Source: Salinivibrio kushneri (GTDB lineage: Bacteria > Pseudomonadota > Gammaproteobacteria > Enterobacterales > Vibrionaceae). From it: a stretch of DNA of 64,000 nt. Every line of letters starts with the position of its first letter. The stretch's first letter is position 1. The position numbers and the translations under genes are program-made. The stretch spans positions 831,001 through 895,000 of the forward strand of contig NZ_CP040021.1 in the NCBI RefSeq assembly GCF_005280275.1. Reading direction: 5' to 3'. This document shows positions 34,719 to 46,002 of the stretch, piece after piece. The notes under the pieces were generated by a model. It searched no databases. It was given only the letters and a program-made list of their open reading frames with translations, and had not been told where the DNA came from.

Positions 34719-35459
34719 TTAATACATGACGTTATGACCATAACTGGCAATAATCGCTTTGACGTTATCCATCACTTCTTTTGATGGGGGCGAGACGTCT
34801 TGCAGTTCGTAATCATGGCCCAGTGCTTCCCATTTGTGTGCACCGAGCTGGTGGTAGGGAAGTAACTCGACTTTTTCGATGTTATCCATGTCTTGAATAA
34901 ATTGGCCGAGACGATGGGCAGAGTCATCATCATCGGTATAACCAGGGACGACCACGTAACGAATCCAAGTTTTTTGCCCAATTTTGTGCAGGTATTTGGC
35001 AAAGTCGAGCGTTCGTCGGTTTGATACACCGACTAAATCTTCATGAACCTCATCATTGAGCTGTTTGAGATCCAGCATCACCAAGTCGGTCGCATCAAGG
35101 ACTTCATCAATCACCGGGGTGTGTTTGCGAATATAGCCGTTGGTATCTAAACAGGTGTGGATCCCTTCCGCGTTAGCGGCTTGGAAAAAATCACGCACAA
35201 ACTCAGGTTGCAACATGGCCTCACCGCCAGATGCGGTCACCCCGCCACCAGAGGCGGTAATAAAATGGCGATAGGCACGCACATCTTTCATTATTTCATC
35301 CACGGTGACTTCTTTGCCGCCATGCGTGTCCCATGTATCACGGTTATGACAGTATTTGCACCGCATCAAGCAGCCTTGCATAAAGACAATAAAGCGGATG
35401 CCAGGGCCATCTACGGTGCCACAGGACTCAAACGAATGGATGCGACCAATTGTCGACAT
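34719..35459 (-). CDS. pflA: Pyruvate formate-lyase 1-activating enzyme
   Basis: A 246-residue radical SAM enzyme with the CX3CX2C cluster motif in [15 protein letters not shown] (near residues 30-44). Next come [20 protein letters not shown] and a YHQLGAHKW block typical of PflA. It generates the glycyl radical on PflB under anoxia. The start is preceded by GGAGACAGCT. It is separated from pflB by a chemoreceptor gene on the other strand and so has its own promoter, unlike focA-pflB-pflA of E. coli. Confidence 0.94.
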   Translation of the reverse strand: MSTIGRIHSFESCGTVDGPGIRFIVFMQGCLMRCKYCHNRDTWDTHGGKEVTVDEIMKDVRAYRHFITASGGGVTASGGEAMLQPEFVRDFFQAANAEGIHTCLDTNGYIRKHTPVIDEVLDATDLVMLDLKQLNDEVHEDLVGVSNRRTLDFAKYLHKIGQKTWIRYVVVPGYTDDDDSAHRLGQFIQDMDNIEKVELLPYHQLGAHKWEALGHDYELQDVSPPSKEVMDNVKAIIASYGHNVMY

Positions 35460-35789
35460 AGCTGTCTCCAGACTGCGAATGGCTATGCCGTCATTTTATT
35501 ACAAACCCAGTGTGAAGATAAGGGAATTCCCGGCTTTTTCGCACTTCTCGCCTTGTATTGCCCCCTCATTACACGCCCGACTCAAGCTTGATCACAGTTC
35601 CAATTTTTTATTGCCCAATGAGTGAGACGTTAACCAGATAAATTCCATACAGATTTTGTGACTTTTCCCTTTTTTGTCCAAACTGACGTGCGACACGTCG
35701 CCAAAGCGATACATGCTTATGCCAGGTTGCATGCAAGCAGGGATATGCTTGGTGTCAGGCTAGGATCAAAGCAAATGCTAGGACTTATA

Positions 35790-37412
35790 ATGAAAAGAAT
35801 CAGTGATCTGAGAGTGAAAAATAAGCTTGTTGCACTAATGCTGGTTGCCGTTGTGTTGCTGGCAGGGATCAGCGCGTACACCATCAACAAAGAGCGGGAG
35901 CAATCCTATGCTGAGCGGACGGCCTCGTTGCGCGCCAATATTGAGGTGGCGCAAAGTGTGGTGGCCTATTACCGACAGCAGGCACCACAAATTGGCGAAC
36001 AAGAAGCCAAAGCACAAGCGATCGCGCAGCTTAATAAACTGCGTTACGACAGTAATAACTACTTTTGGGTGCTTAAACCTGACCTTACCATTGTGAACCA
36101 CCCGCTAAAGCCTAAGCTAAACGGCACCAGTGCGGATGGGCTGACCGATGGTGAAGGGAAGCATCACTGGCGTGAGATGGTGGAAGTCAGTCAAGGTGCG
36201 CAGGGTGGTGTGCTTGATTATACCTGGCGCTCACCTGAGGGCGAGATGAAGCCGAAAATCTCCTACGTTAAAAGGGTTGATGGCTGGAATTGGATTATTG
36301 GCTCAGGCGTGCATGTCAGTGATATTGAAGCACGGGTGATACAATCTGCGTGGCAAATCGGTGGTTTAACCCTGTTATCTGGCGCTATCTTGCTGGTAGC
36401 CGGTGGGTTTGTCAGCCGCGATATTGTGATGCCATTGGATGAGCTGGTAGAAAAATTCGATCGCATTGCGGGTGGCGATCTTCGGATAGAGTGTGGCTAT
36501 ACCCGCCACGACGAAATAGGCAAGCTCGCTCGACGGATGGATACCGCGATGAGCAGTGTACGAGAGGCGTTGCGCGTCGCGCATGACGAAGCCAAACAAT
36601 CGTCGACCATGGCGTCTTCAATAGCGTCGGCCAGTGAGGAAAGTGCACAAAGTATTCAATCTCAACGTGCGCAACTTGAGCAGTTGGCCACGGCGATGAA
36701 CGAAATGACGGCCACCGTGGCCGATGTTGCCGATCACGCCGAGCAAACCGCGCAAGCCACCAATGACATTTCCTCAATGGCGGACGATGGCAACCATAAG
36801 CTAGACAGCACGGTGGCCAGTATTCGTGAGGTGGCTGAGCGTATTGCCGCGGCGGATAAACTGGTGAATCAAGTGAAACAAGGCGTGATGGAGATCAGTG
36901 ATGTGGCGACGGTGATCCAGGGCATCTCTGAACAAACCAATCTCTTGGCGCTTAACGCCGCCATTGAAGCGGCCCGCGCCGGTGAGCAAGGCCGAGGCTT
37001 CGCGGTGGTCGCTGACGAAGTGCGCTCGCTTGCACAAGGCACGCAAAAATCGACCACCCAAATTCAAGGCACCATAGAATCACTGACCAACAACGCGATT
37101 GAAGCGGCAGAGGCGATGACATCAAGCCATCAATCCAGTGAAGACAGTGTCAATACGGCGCTAGAAACCCAAGAGCAATTGAAAGCCATGGTGAGTGCCT
37201 TGCATGGCTCGAATGACCGCGTGGTACAAATTGCCGCCGCGGCAGAAGAGCAGGGGACGGTGTCAGAAGAAATGAACCAAAACGTGAGCAACATTCACAA
37301 CTCAGCCAACGAAATTAGCGGTGCCGCCTCGCACCTTGCTGAGCAAAGCCAACTGCTTGCTGATTCAGCCCGTGAGTTGGATAGTAAGTTGGATCGCTTT
37401 GAAGTGGTGTAA
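35790..37412 (+). CDS. Methyl-accepting chemotaxis protein with single Cache domain
   Basis: About 540 residues. Order: membrane segment at about 13-32; periplasmic sCache_2-type sensor (35-185, with [20 protein letters not shown] and [15 protein letters not shown]); second segment about 190-212; HAMP linker to about 265; and the cytoplasmic signalling hairpin near 380-425 ([35 protein letters not shown]). There is no C-terminal CheR pentapeptide; it ends DRFEVV. The ATG at 35790 has AGGA 6 bases upstream; 44 extra in-frame codons lack signal character. Lying between pflA and pflB, it may sense a small carboxylate (inference). Confidence 0.88.
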   Translation: MKRISDLRVKNKLVALMLVAVVLLAGISAYTINKEREQSYAERTASLRANIEVAQSVVAYYRQQAPQIGEQEAKAQAIAQLNKLRYDSNNYFWVLKPDLTIVNHPLKPKLNGTSADGLTDGEGKHHWREMVEVSQGAQGGVLDYTWRSPEGEMKPKISYVKRVDGWNWIIGSGVHVSDIEARVIQSAWQIGGLTLLSGAILLVAGGFVSRDIVMPLDELVEKFDRIAGGDLRIECGYTRHDEIGKLARRMDTAMSSVREALRVAHDEAKQSSTMASSIASASEESAQSIQSQRAQLEQLATAMNEMTATVADVADHAEQTAQATNDISSMADDGNHKLDSTVASIREVAERIAAADKLVNQVKQGVMEISDVATVIQGISEQTNLLALNAAIEAARAGEQGRGFAVVADEVRSLAQGTQKSTTQIQGTIESLTNNAIEAAEAMTSSHQSSEDSVNTALETQEQLKAMVSALHGSNDRVVQIAAAAEEQGTVSEEMNQNVSNIHNSANEISGAASHLAEQSQLLADSARELDSKLDRFEVV

Positions 37413-37521
37413 CCGCTGATTATCCCTGGCGGGTGTGTTGACTCGCCGTTAGCCGAGGCCGACGCGCTGGAGGCAAGTCTGGATAAATCGGGGAAACAGA
37501 GCGATAAATAGGCCGATAAAC

Positions 37522-37550
37522 AAAAACCGCCAGCATTGCCGGCGGTTTTT
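37522..37550. terminator. Bidirectional terminator between MCP gene and pflB
   Basis: AAAAACCGCC (37522-37531) and GGCGGTTTTT (37541-37550) around a 9-base loop, with T-runs readable in both directions. Confidence 0.85.
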
Positions 37551-37578
37551 TCTTTGAGCGTTAACCCTTCTTTATCGC

Positions 37579-39855
<2,277 letters not shown>

Positions 39856-39962
39856 GTTGCACCTACCTGTACTCTTTTCAAAAAGATATGTATTGGGACC
39901 AGGTTCAGTCATCGTATTTGTCAGTATGGCTGACGCCTGCGACCCATCGATTTATCCGGATA

Positions 39963-39980
39963 CCCCGCCCGAAAGCGGGG
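39963..39980 (-). other. Hairpin between the DUF3360 gene and pflB
   Basis: CCCCGC (39963-39968) and GCGGGG (39975-39980) flank a 6-base loop just after the DUF3360 stop. There is no T-run, so partial read-through to pflB is plausible. Confidence 0.45.
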
Positions 39981-39988
39981 CAATGTTA

Positions 39989-41500
39989 TTACAACAAAGA
40001 TGGAATGCCGGGAATCATTCCGACTGCCAACATGGCAGCAATACAAATGATCACTGTGGCGGTTGGAATCACCAGACGGTCAACGGTAGAGAGCGTTGTC
40101 GGGCGCTCTTTATCACCGATAAGGCCGTTGTTGTCCAAGAGCATAGTGACTGCCCAACCAAAGACTGGATTAACAGCCATGGAGGCGAAAATACAAATAC
40201 CCGCTGCTTGGCTCGACTTAGCGTCTTTCACCATCTGCATGCCTGCTTCAAGCAAGGGCAAGAAAACACCTGACAGTAGCGCGATGGTCATCACGGGTGG
40301 CCAAGTGGCGACATCCATTGGATAGCCAATCAAGGCAACGGCAATACATAACAGGCCCAATACAATGGCACCGCCAGGGATGGGTCGACGCGCAATCGCC
40401 GCTGGAATCATGTAGGTTCCCCACGATGAGGTGATATTACCGCCACCCACTGAGGCCCCGACCATTTGACGAATAGAACAACCTGTCATGGTGTCATCCA
40501 CGTCCATCAATACTTTTTCGGCTTTCTTAGGATAATTTAGTTCCTGGAATATACGGTGACCAAGAAAGTCCGGTGACCACATCGCCACGGCCAGCAGTGC
40601 AAACGGCAAAGAAGCAAGAAAGTGCGACAGGTTTGGAAGGCCGAGTTGCCAGCCTTGCTCGGTTGAGCCCCACCAGTACACCGGATTAAGGTTAGGTACA
40701 CCCGGTTGAGTGACAAATTCTAGTGACGAGCCCGCACCCAGCGCGGTAGCAATTAATCCACCGGTGACCGCACAGACGGGAATCGCGAGCCAGCGTTTAC
40801 CGATGCGCGCCAAGAAGGCATAGATCACAATCGACACGGCGAGAATCAAAATGGAGATATAGCCCATATCAATGGCCGCGCCCCATGCGAGCAGGCTCTC
40901 AATTTGGCCTTTGGCACCCCCAAAGCCCAAGAATATCAGCAAACCACCAGCCACCCCCTGGCTCGTTAAGTTCACTAATTTAGAGCCGCCTTTGAGATAA
41001 CTGAGTATCAGGCCAAAGGCACCGATTAGAATCCCCAATGCCAATGGGTGCGCCCCTGCTAACGCGATGGTACCAACCAGTGGGATCATCGGTCCGTGGT
41101 TGCCCGCTAAGTTGGCGCGTGGGTTAATAAACCCGCACAACAGGACACAGAACAGAAGCGCTGGGATAAGCATTTCTACCCGCGCCACTTCGACGGCAAA
41201 CGCTTTCCCTAGGGTGATGTGATCCCACGCGGCGGTTAAGCCATCCGCCCAAGACATCATCACGGCGGAGTACATGGCGATAATGCCGATAGTACCCGCT
41301 AGAGCAGGAACAAGGTCTTCGATTTCAAAACGGAAGTCACGGCCAGGCAGGTTCAAACCCCAACGGCGCGGACGCATAATTTGTAGTTCGTGATTCAGGT
41401 AGTCAGCGCGGGAGGCAAATGAAGAAGCCGGCTTGTGCTTCTTTTGATATTCGCTCTTTTCTTCGTGACTCACACTGCGGTCTTGAGCATGTGTTGCCAT
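39989..41500 (-). CDS. DUF3360 family membrane transporter, function unknown
   Basis: About 503 residues with a polar N-terminus of about 70 residues and then 10-14 hydrophobic segments. It matches DUF3360, a Vibrio-centred family. The repeat-like layout, NLAGNHGPMIPLVGTIAL and ASVGGGNITSSWGTYMIP recall the UraA/SulP fold (nucleobase or sulfate carriers), but this is resemblance, not proof. The ATG at 41500 has GAGGAA 5 bases upstream; 36 in-frame codons before it fall in the leader. It is the gene directly upstream of pflB on the same strand, behind an FNR-type promoter. Confidence 0.78.
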   Translation of the reverse strand: MATHAQDRSVSHEEKSEYQKKHKPASSFASRADYLNHELQIMRPRRWGLNLPGRDFRFEIEDLVPALAGTIGIIAMYSAVMMSWADGLTAAWDHITLGKAFAVEVARVEMLIPALLFCVLLCGFINPRANLAGNHGPMIPLVGTIALAGAHPLALGILIGAFGLILSYLKGGSKLVNLTSQGVAGGLLIFLGFGGAKGQIESLLAWGAAIDMGYISILILAVSIVIYAFLARIGKRWLAIPVCAVTGGLIATALGAGSSLEFVTQPGVPNLNPVYWWGSTEQGWQLGLPNLSHFLASLPFALLAVAMWSPDFLGHRIFQELNYPKKAEKVLMDVDDTMTGCSIRQMVGASVGGGNITSSWGTYMIPAAIARRPIPGGAIVLGLLCIAVALIGYPMDVATWPPVMTIALLSGVFLPLLEAGMQMVKDAKSSQAAGICIFASMAVNPVFGWAVTMLLDNNGLIGDKERPTTLSTVDRLVIPTATVIICIAAMLAVGMIPGIPSLL

Positions 41501-41519
41501 AATTTCCTCGTCGTACAGA

Positions 41520-41535
41520 AAGCAAACGCTTTCGA
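41520..41535 (-). promoter_or_regulatory. PurR-box-like palindrome in the DUF3360 leader
   Basis: AAGCAAACGCTTTCGA matches 12 of 16 positions of the PurR operator ACGCAAACGTTTGCGT. The overlapping repeat GAAAGC-AAAC-GCTTTC (41518-41533) is also perfect. It sits 20 bases before the start codon. Another LacI-family repressor could equally use it. Confidence 0.4.
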
Positions 41536-41606
41536 AACAGTGGCTTAGCCAGTCTTTATGTGTTTTTAACGCTGGCCTTATGGCCGTGTTCTGTTTCGTT
41601 ATCAGC

Positions 41607-41648
41607 ATGCTAACAACAGGGTGAGCGTAGAATGTTGACTTGGATCAT
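41607..41648 (-). promoter_or_regulatory. FNR-type class II promoter of the DUF3360-pflB unit
   Basis: TTGACTTGGATCAT (41635-41648) matches 8 of 10 fixed positions of the FNR site. On the minus strand a -10 element TAGCAT (complement of 41607-41612) lies with its centre 32 bases from the FNR centre, exactly the spacing of a -41.5 activator site. The transcript would start near 41600. Confidence 0.6.
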
Positions 41649-41927
41649 TACCGTGTAATTTTTTTACGTGCTACGCCCACTTATGCCAAGGTTTTTACCG
41701 CTTTATTGGCCTTCTTTTGCCATCAAATCAGTCTTTGTGTAATTTAGTTACTAATCGAGGCGCCAAATATGTGCTACAAAACAGCAAGATAAACGCGCCC
41801 GGTGTAAAGCGGGCGTGGTGGCATCTTGAATCTGGGTCAATAAATAAAGACAGTCCCTGCGTGCTCGCTGTAGTGAATAAAAAAGATAGGTTATAGTCGA
41901 TATATTGTCCTCTAAAAATGGATCCTT

Positions 41928-43157
41928 ATGGTGCGCCGATTGTTCCGCCTTGTTGTTTGTCCTCGCATGCTGATGCCAACGTGGCGTCGTTTGAGCTTGG
42001 GCGCGTTATTGCTTTGCCCTGTCATGGTCGTGCAGGCGGCGGGGGTAGACACGGTGAGCGCCGCCATTCAAAACGGCGATTATCAAGATGCGCTTACCCA
42101 GGCGGACACCTTGCTGACCCCATCGGAGCAGCAGGCGTTAGTACCCTCTGAGCGTGCAGAGTTGCAACGTTTGCAAGCCATTGCCCACCTTTACCTTGAT
42201 CAGCGTGCAGAAGCGTATCGCGCGTATCGTCAGGCGTTGACACTGAACGGACTGAGTAAAGCGAGTGAAGCGGATGCGTTGACGGCGGTGATTAGCTTGG
42301 CGTTTCGGGTCGAGCAATATGAAGAAGTATTGAACTATGCTCGCCAACTTCGTGATAAGCATACACTGCAGCCAACCTCTGCCCGTTTCGCGATGCAGGC
42401 TGCTTATGCGCTATCGCGTTTCGATGTGGCGATTGAGTATGCGCGCCAGCTGCAAAAACTCGGTGCGGAGGATGCCTTTATTCTGCAAACCAAAGGGCTT
42501 AGCGAGATGGCGCTATCACGCTTTAAGGCGGCAGCAGCGACATTCGATAAGTTGGTCAATCAACCCGATGTGGCCCCTCGTTGGTTAGAGCAGGCCGCAC
42601 GCGCCCACGCCAAAGCGGGCTCGCACCAAACGGCACGTCAGTACTTAGCGCGCGCCCATGCCGATATTTCCCTTTATCGTACGCTATCGGCCTCGTTGCT
42701 AGAGCAAGATGCATCACAGCAGGCGTTGCGGTATTGGCAACAGGGATTACAGCAATTGACCCGGCTGCCCACGCGTGAAGAGCAGTTATTTCTGGTGCAG
42801 TGTTTGATTAAAACAGGCCAGCGCGTGGCAGCGCTAAACCGGATCAGTGAAGTAAATTTGAGCGAGCCAGATAAGCAAACGCTCAAACTACAGGTGATGC
42901 TTGCGTATCAGCTTAATCACTGGCAGGAAGTGATTGATACCGCGCAAGTGGCGCTCTCTTATGGTCTAAAAGATGATCGTATGCTTTGGCAGTGGTTATC
43001 CATCAGTGCGATTAAAGCCGGGGACTATGCGCTGGCAGACTATGCGTTAGAACAGTGGGAGGCGCGTGATCCCACCGGCCTTGCCGAGCGCTGGCGTGAT
43101 ACCTTAGAGCTGCTTAAAGCGAAGCGAGCGAAACGTCGCGACGCGCGTCTGTCATAA
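41928..43157 (+). CDS. Exported tetratricopeptide-repeat protein
   Basis: A 409-residue protein with a basic N-terminus and a hydrophobic signal (about 22-37, ending VVQAAG), then helical TPR-like repeats through the length (for example AIQNGDYQDALTQADTLL, AHLYLDQRAEAYRAYRQAL, LSEMALSRFKAAAATFDKL, AIKAGDYALADYALEQWEA). It probably works as a periplasmic scaffold; no enzymatic motif is seen. The ATG at 41928 has GGA 6 bases upstream; an internal ATG at 41967 is possible. Its partner is unknown, since it stands alone. Confidence 0.75.
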   Translation: MVRRLFRLVVCPRMLMPTWRRLSLGALLLCPVMVVQAAGVDTVSAAIQNGDYQDALTQADTLLTPSEQQALVPSERAELQRLQAIAHLYLDQRAEAYRAYRQALTLNGLSKASEADALTAVISLAFRVEQYEEVLNYARQLRDKHTLQPTSARFAMQAAYALSRFDVAIEYARQLQKLGAEDAFILQTKGLSEMALSRFKAAAATFDKLVNQPDVAPRWLEQAARAHAKAGSHQTARQYLARAHADISLYRTLSASLLEQDASQQALRYWQQGLQQLTRLPTREEQLFLVQCLIKTGQRVAALNRISEVNLSEPDKQTLKLQVMLAYQLNHWQEVIDTAQVALSYGLKDDRMLWQWLSISAIKAGDYALADYALEQWEARDPTGLAERWRDTLELLKAKRAKRRDARLS

Positions 43158-43424
43158 GGAGGTTGCCTACGTTAAAGGCGGCACTGTCTTTTTTAGTAGA
43201 CGTTTAACTATGGTGTTCACAGTTTTGTTACGCACCGTGGATCGTATTGAAATGAAATAAATTGCACGTCTCTCCCCTCTAATGCCAATTTTTATCAGCT
43301 TTCTCGATAAAAAGAACCCGCTTTCTTCAAGTTAACTTCTATACTTACCTCGGTTAAAGCCGCTTTATCGCGGTTAATGGCTGACACAGCAATTGTTGGT
43401 TTTTTCAGCAGTAAATTTTACAAT
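43158..43424. other. Start of the 428-base gap upstream of the amino-acid ABC operon
   Basis: AT-rich, no open frame of note. One weak ArgR-like 14-mer (TGAAATAAATTGCA, 43253-43266) is present. Otherwise I see nothing here. Confidence 0.4.
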
Positions 43425-43455
43425 TGACTTTTTATGCAGTAATAGTGACTATAAT
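43425..43455 (+). promoter_or_regulatory. ArgR-like box and -10 element of the ABC operon
   Basis: TGACTTTTTATGCA (43425-43438) matches 8 of 10 fixed positions of the ARG box TGAAT-N4-ATTCA. A perfect TATAAT follows at 43450-43455. An overlapping TTGACT at 43424 is 20 bases from it, too far for an ideal -35. Arginine repression of the importer is the inference. Confidence 0.45.
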
Positions 43456-43585
43456 GAATGCGCTTTAAAGGTTAACAAAATGTTGCTCATTGGATTGAGG
43501 GGTGATATTTTCGATCCATACTCAGTGCATTTGGTGCGCTTTAACCACAAACACAATAGATTTCACGGATGACAGGAGTTAGCGC

Positions 43586-44356
43586 ATGACGGATGCTGTG
43601 GCGCTACAGGTAAAATCACTTAAAAAAAGCTTTGGGCAGCATCAAGTGCTCAAAGGTATTTCCCTCGACGCCCACCGCGGCGACGTGATTTCCATTATCG
43701 GCTCTTCCGGCTCTGGCAAGAGCACCTTTCTTCGCTGTATCAATTTGCTGGAAACCCCCACGGGCGGTGAAATTTGGGTCAATGGTGAGTTGATCAAAAT
43801 GAAAAACAACCGTGCCGGTGAACCCGTTCCCGTCAGTGACAAGCAAGTGCAACGCATTCGTTCGCGTCTGGCGATGGTGTTTCAAGGGTTCAATCTTTGG
43901 TCGCATATGACGGTGCTGCAAAATGTTATCGAAGCACCCGTGCATGTGCTAGGCGTGCCCAAGGCACAAGCGATTGAAGAAGCAGAAGCGTTATTACACC
44001 GCGTTGGGCTTTATGAGCGCCGCGACTACTACCCAGGCCATTTATCCGGGGGCCAGCAACAACGTGCAGCGATTGCGCGCGCACTCGCGGTAGAGCCAGA
44101 AGTCTTGCTGTTTGATGAGCCAACCTCCGCGCTGGATCCTGAATTAGTAGGAGAAGTGCTGGGGGTGATGCGTTCACTGGCTGAGGAAGGGCGCACCATG
44201 CTGGTGGTGACCCATGAAATGAGCTTTGCGCGCGATGTTTCTAACCATGTGATGTTTTTGCACCAAGGATTAGTGGAAGAGCAAGGCAACCCCAAAGAGT
44301 TGTTTGATTCGCCAGAATCAGAGCGTTTGCAGCAGTTTATCTCATCGATTTATTAA
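43586..44356 (+). CDS. Basic amino-acid ABC transporter, ATP-binding protein (HisP/ArtP type)
   Basis: A 256-residue polar amino-acid uptake ATPase. Walker A is GSSGSGKST (39-47), the Q-loop AMVFQGFNLWSHMTVLQNV, the signature HLSGGQQQRAAIARAL and Walker B VLLFDEPTSALDPELV; the switch histidine is in VVTHEMSFARDV. Length and the MKNNRAGEPVPVSDKQV insertion resemble HisP. First gene of a four-gene operon (ATPase, binding protein, two permeases). The substrate is judged to be arginine/lysine/ornithine/histidine from the family and the ArgR-like site. Confidence 0.9.
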   Translation: MTDAVALQVKSLKKSFGQHQVLKGISLDAHRGDVISIIGSSGSGKSTFLRCINLLETPTGGEIWVNGELIKMKNNRAGEPVPVSDKQVQRIRSRLAMVFQGFNLWSHMTVLQNVIEAPVHVLGVPKAQAIEEAEALLHRVGLYERRDYYPGHLSGGQQQRAAIARALAVEPEVLLFDEPTSALDPELVGEVLGVMRSLAEEGRTMLVVTHEMSFARDVSNHVMFLHQGLVEEQGNPKELFDSPESERLQQFISSIY

Positions 44357-44440
44357 TCTATTTAGTAAAAATATCAATAGCATAACCATGCAATAGGGCA
44401 ATGCCCTGACAACATCGTAAAAACGACAGGAGACAGGAAG

Positions 44441-45217
44441 ATGAAAAAATGGCTAGTTGCCGCCGCTGTAATGGCCGCGGTTGGGTCAACCTCCGTAGCA
44501 GCCAAGGATTGGAAGGTCGTACGTTTTGGTATCGAAGGGGCGTATCCTCCATTTAGTTGGACCACTAACGAAGGCGAGCTGAAAGGCTTTGATGTCGATA
44601 TGGCCAATGCACTCTGCGAAGAGATGCAGGCAAAGTGTAAGATTGTGGCGCAGGATTGGGATGGCATTATTCCATCGCTGCTGGCACGTAAATACGATGC
44701 CATTATCGCTGCGATGTCGATTACCGAAGAGCGGAAGCGAAAAGTTGACTTCACCAACAAATACGCGCTGATCCCTAATAAATTTGTGGCCGAAAAAGGC
44801 ACGGATCTGACCTTTACCAAAGAGGGCTTAGAGGGCGTTAAAATTGGTGTACAACGTGCGACGACGCACGATAAATACCTGACTGATAACTATGGTGACT
44901 CGGTGGATATCGTTCGTTACGGCACCTTTGACGAAGCCTATCTGGACCTAAAAGCAGGCCGTATTGAGTCAATCCTTGGCGATGCGTCGGCACTCCAACA
45001 AGGGCTGCTCGACAAAGAGGGGGGTGACGAGTTTGCATTCATTGGCCCGTCACTCACTGACCCTGAGTGGTTTGGTGAAGGCTTTGGGATTGCGACACGT
45101 AAGCAAGACAAAGAACTGACCAAGAAGCTCAACCAAGCGATCGATTCGTTGCGTGAAAAAGGCGTGTATGACGAGATTGCTGCCAAGTACTTTGACTACG
45201 ACGTTTACGGCGAGTAA
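44441..45217 (+). CDS. Periplasmic lysine/arginine/ornithine-type binding protein
   Basis: A 258-residue family 3 solute-binding protein. The signal peptide ends about residue 21 (GSTSVAAKD). Family stretches are RFGIEGAYPPFSWTTNEGEL, GFDVDMANALCEEM with the paired cysteines of LAO proteins at CEEMQAKC, and DGIIPSLLARKYDAIIAAMS. A GGAGACAGGAAG ribosome region precedes the ATG. A stable stem-loop directly follows the gene. Confidence 0.9.
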   Translation: MKKWLVAAAVMAAVGSTSVAAKDWKVVRFGIEGAYPPFSWTTNEGELKGFDVDMANALCEEMQAKCKIVAQDWDGIIPSLLARKYDAIIAAMSITEERKRKVDFTNKYALIPNKFVAEKGTDLTFTKEGLEGVKIGVQRATTHDKYLTDNYGDSVDIVRYGTFDEAYLDLKAGRIESILGDASALQQGLLDKEGGDEFAFIGPSLTDPEWFGEGFGIATRKQDKELTKKLNQAIDSLREKGVYDEIAAKYFDYDVYGE

Positions 45218-45226
45218 TAGGCAGGC

Positions 45227-45248
45227 GGGCAGCATGAAAGTGCTGCCC
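45227..45248 (+). other. Stem-loop after the binding-protein gene
   Basis: GGGCAGCA (45227-45234) and TGCTGCCC (45241-45248) form a perfect 8-bp stem with a 6-base loop and no T-run. In ABC operons such a structure often protects the upstream binding-protein mRNA and lowers permease expression. Confidence 0.65.
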
Positions 45249-45255
45249 GATTCAT

Positions 45256-45996
45256 ATGATTGATTTGAAAGGTTACGAGTGGTCCCTGCTCGAAGGCGCA
45301 TGGGTGACCCTTCAGGTTGCGCTGCTCTCGTTAGGTCTTGCCATGCTACTGGGTATGCTGGGTGCACTGGCGAAACTCTCCAAATTTGGCTGGCTGCGTG
45401 GGATAGCGACCGTCTATACCACAGTGATACGCGGGATCCCTGATCTGGTGCTGATGATGCTGATTTTTTACGGCGGGCAAATGCTGCTAAATAACAGTTT
45501 GTATGGCATCAATGAGTGGCTTAACGAATACATGGCCGGTCAAGATCCCAATCACGACTGGACATCTTATTTACCCGATTACATCGATGTGAGCCCATTT
45601 ATTGCCGGGATCCTAACCATCGGGTTTATCTTTGGTGCTTACATGGCGGAAACCTTCCGTGGCGCGATTATGGCGGTGGATTCAGGAGAGATGGAAGCCG
45701 CACGTGCCTATGGCATGAGCAGTAGTTTGGCATTCCGCCGTATTCTGCTGCCGCAGATGATCCGACATGCGCTGCCAGGCTTTGGTAACAATTGGTTGGT
45801 TCTGCTCAAAACCACCGCGCTGGTATCAATCATTGGCCTTGATGACATGGTGCGAAAAGGGGCGCTGGCGGCCGGCTCAACCCAGATGCCCTTTACGTTT
45901 TACTTTACCGTTGCCCTGATTTTCTTGCTCTTTACCAGCATCTCGACCACGGGACTGCGCTGGATGGAGCGCCGTTTTAGCATTCACACGCGGTAG
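45256..45996 (+). CDS. Amino-acid ABC transporter permease (HisQ/ArtQ type)
   Basis: A 246-residue permease with five or six segments. The EAA region reads GEMEAARAYGMSSSLAFRRI, followed by LPQMIRHALPGFGNNWL. It opens with the family's LLEGAWVTLQVALLSLGLAM. The start lies 8 bases after the stem-loop and has little ribosome-site sequence, fitting lower expression than the binding protein. The next permease gene follows within 6 bases. Confidence 0.9.
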   Translation: MIDLKGYEWSLLEGAWVTLQVALLSLGLAMLLGMLGALAKLSKFGWLRGIATVYTTVIRGIPDLVLMMLIFYGGQMLLNNSLYGINEWLNEYMAGQDPNHDWTSYLPDYIDVSPFIAGILTIGFIFGAYMAETFRGAIMAVDSGEMEAARAYGMSSSLAFRRILLPQMIRHALPGFGNNWLVLLKTTALVSIIGLDDMVRKGALAAGSTQMPFTFYFTVALIFLLFTSISTTGLRWMERRFSIHTR

Positions 45997-46002
45997 GTGA
46001 CC

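Noticed and set aside
41520-41535. Catabolite repression (CRP) site
   Set aside because: The palindrome lacks the TGTGA/TCACA halves; a PurR/LacI-type match is better.
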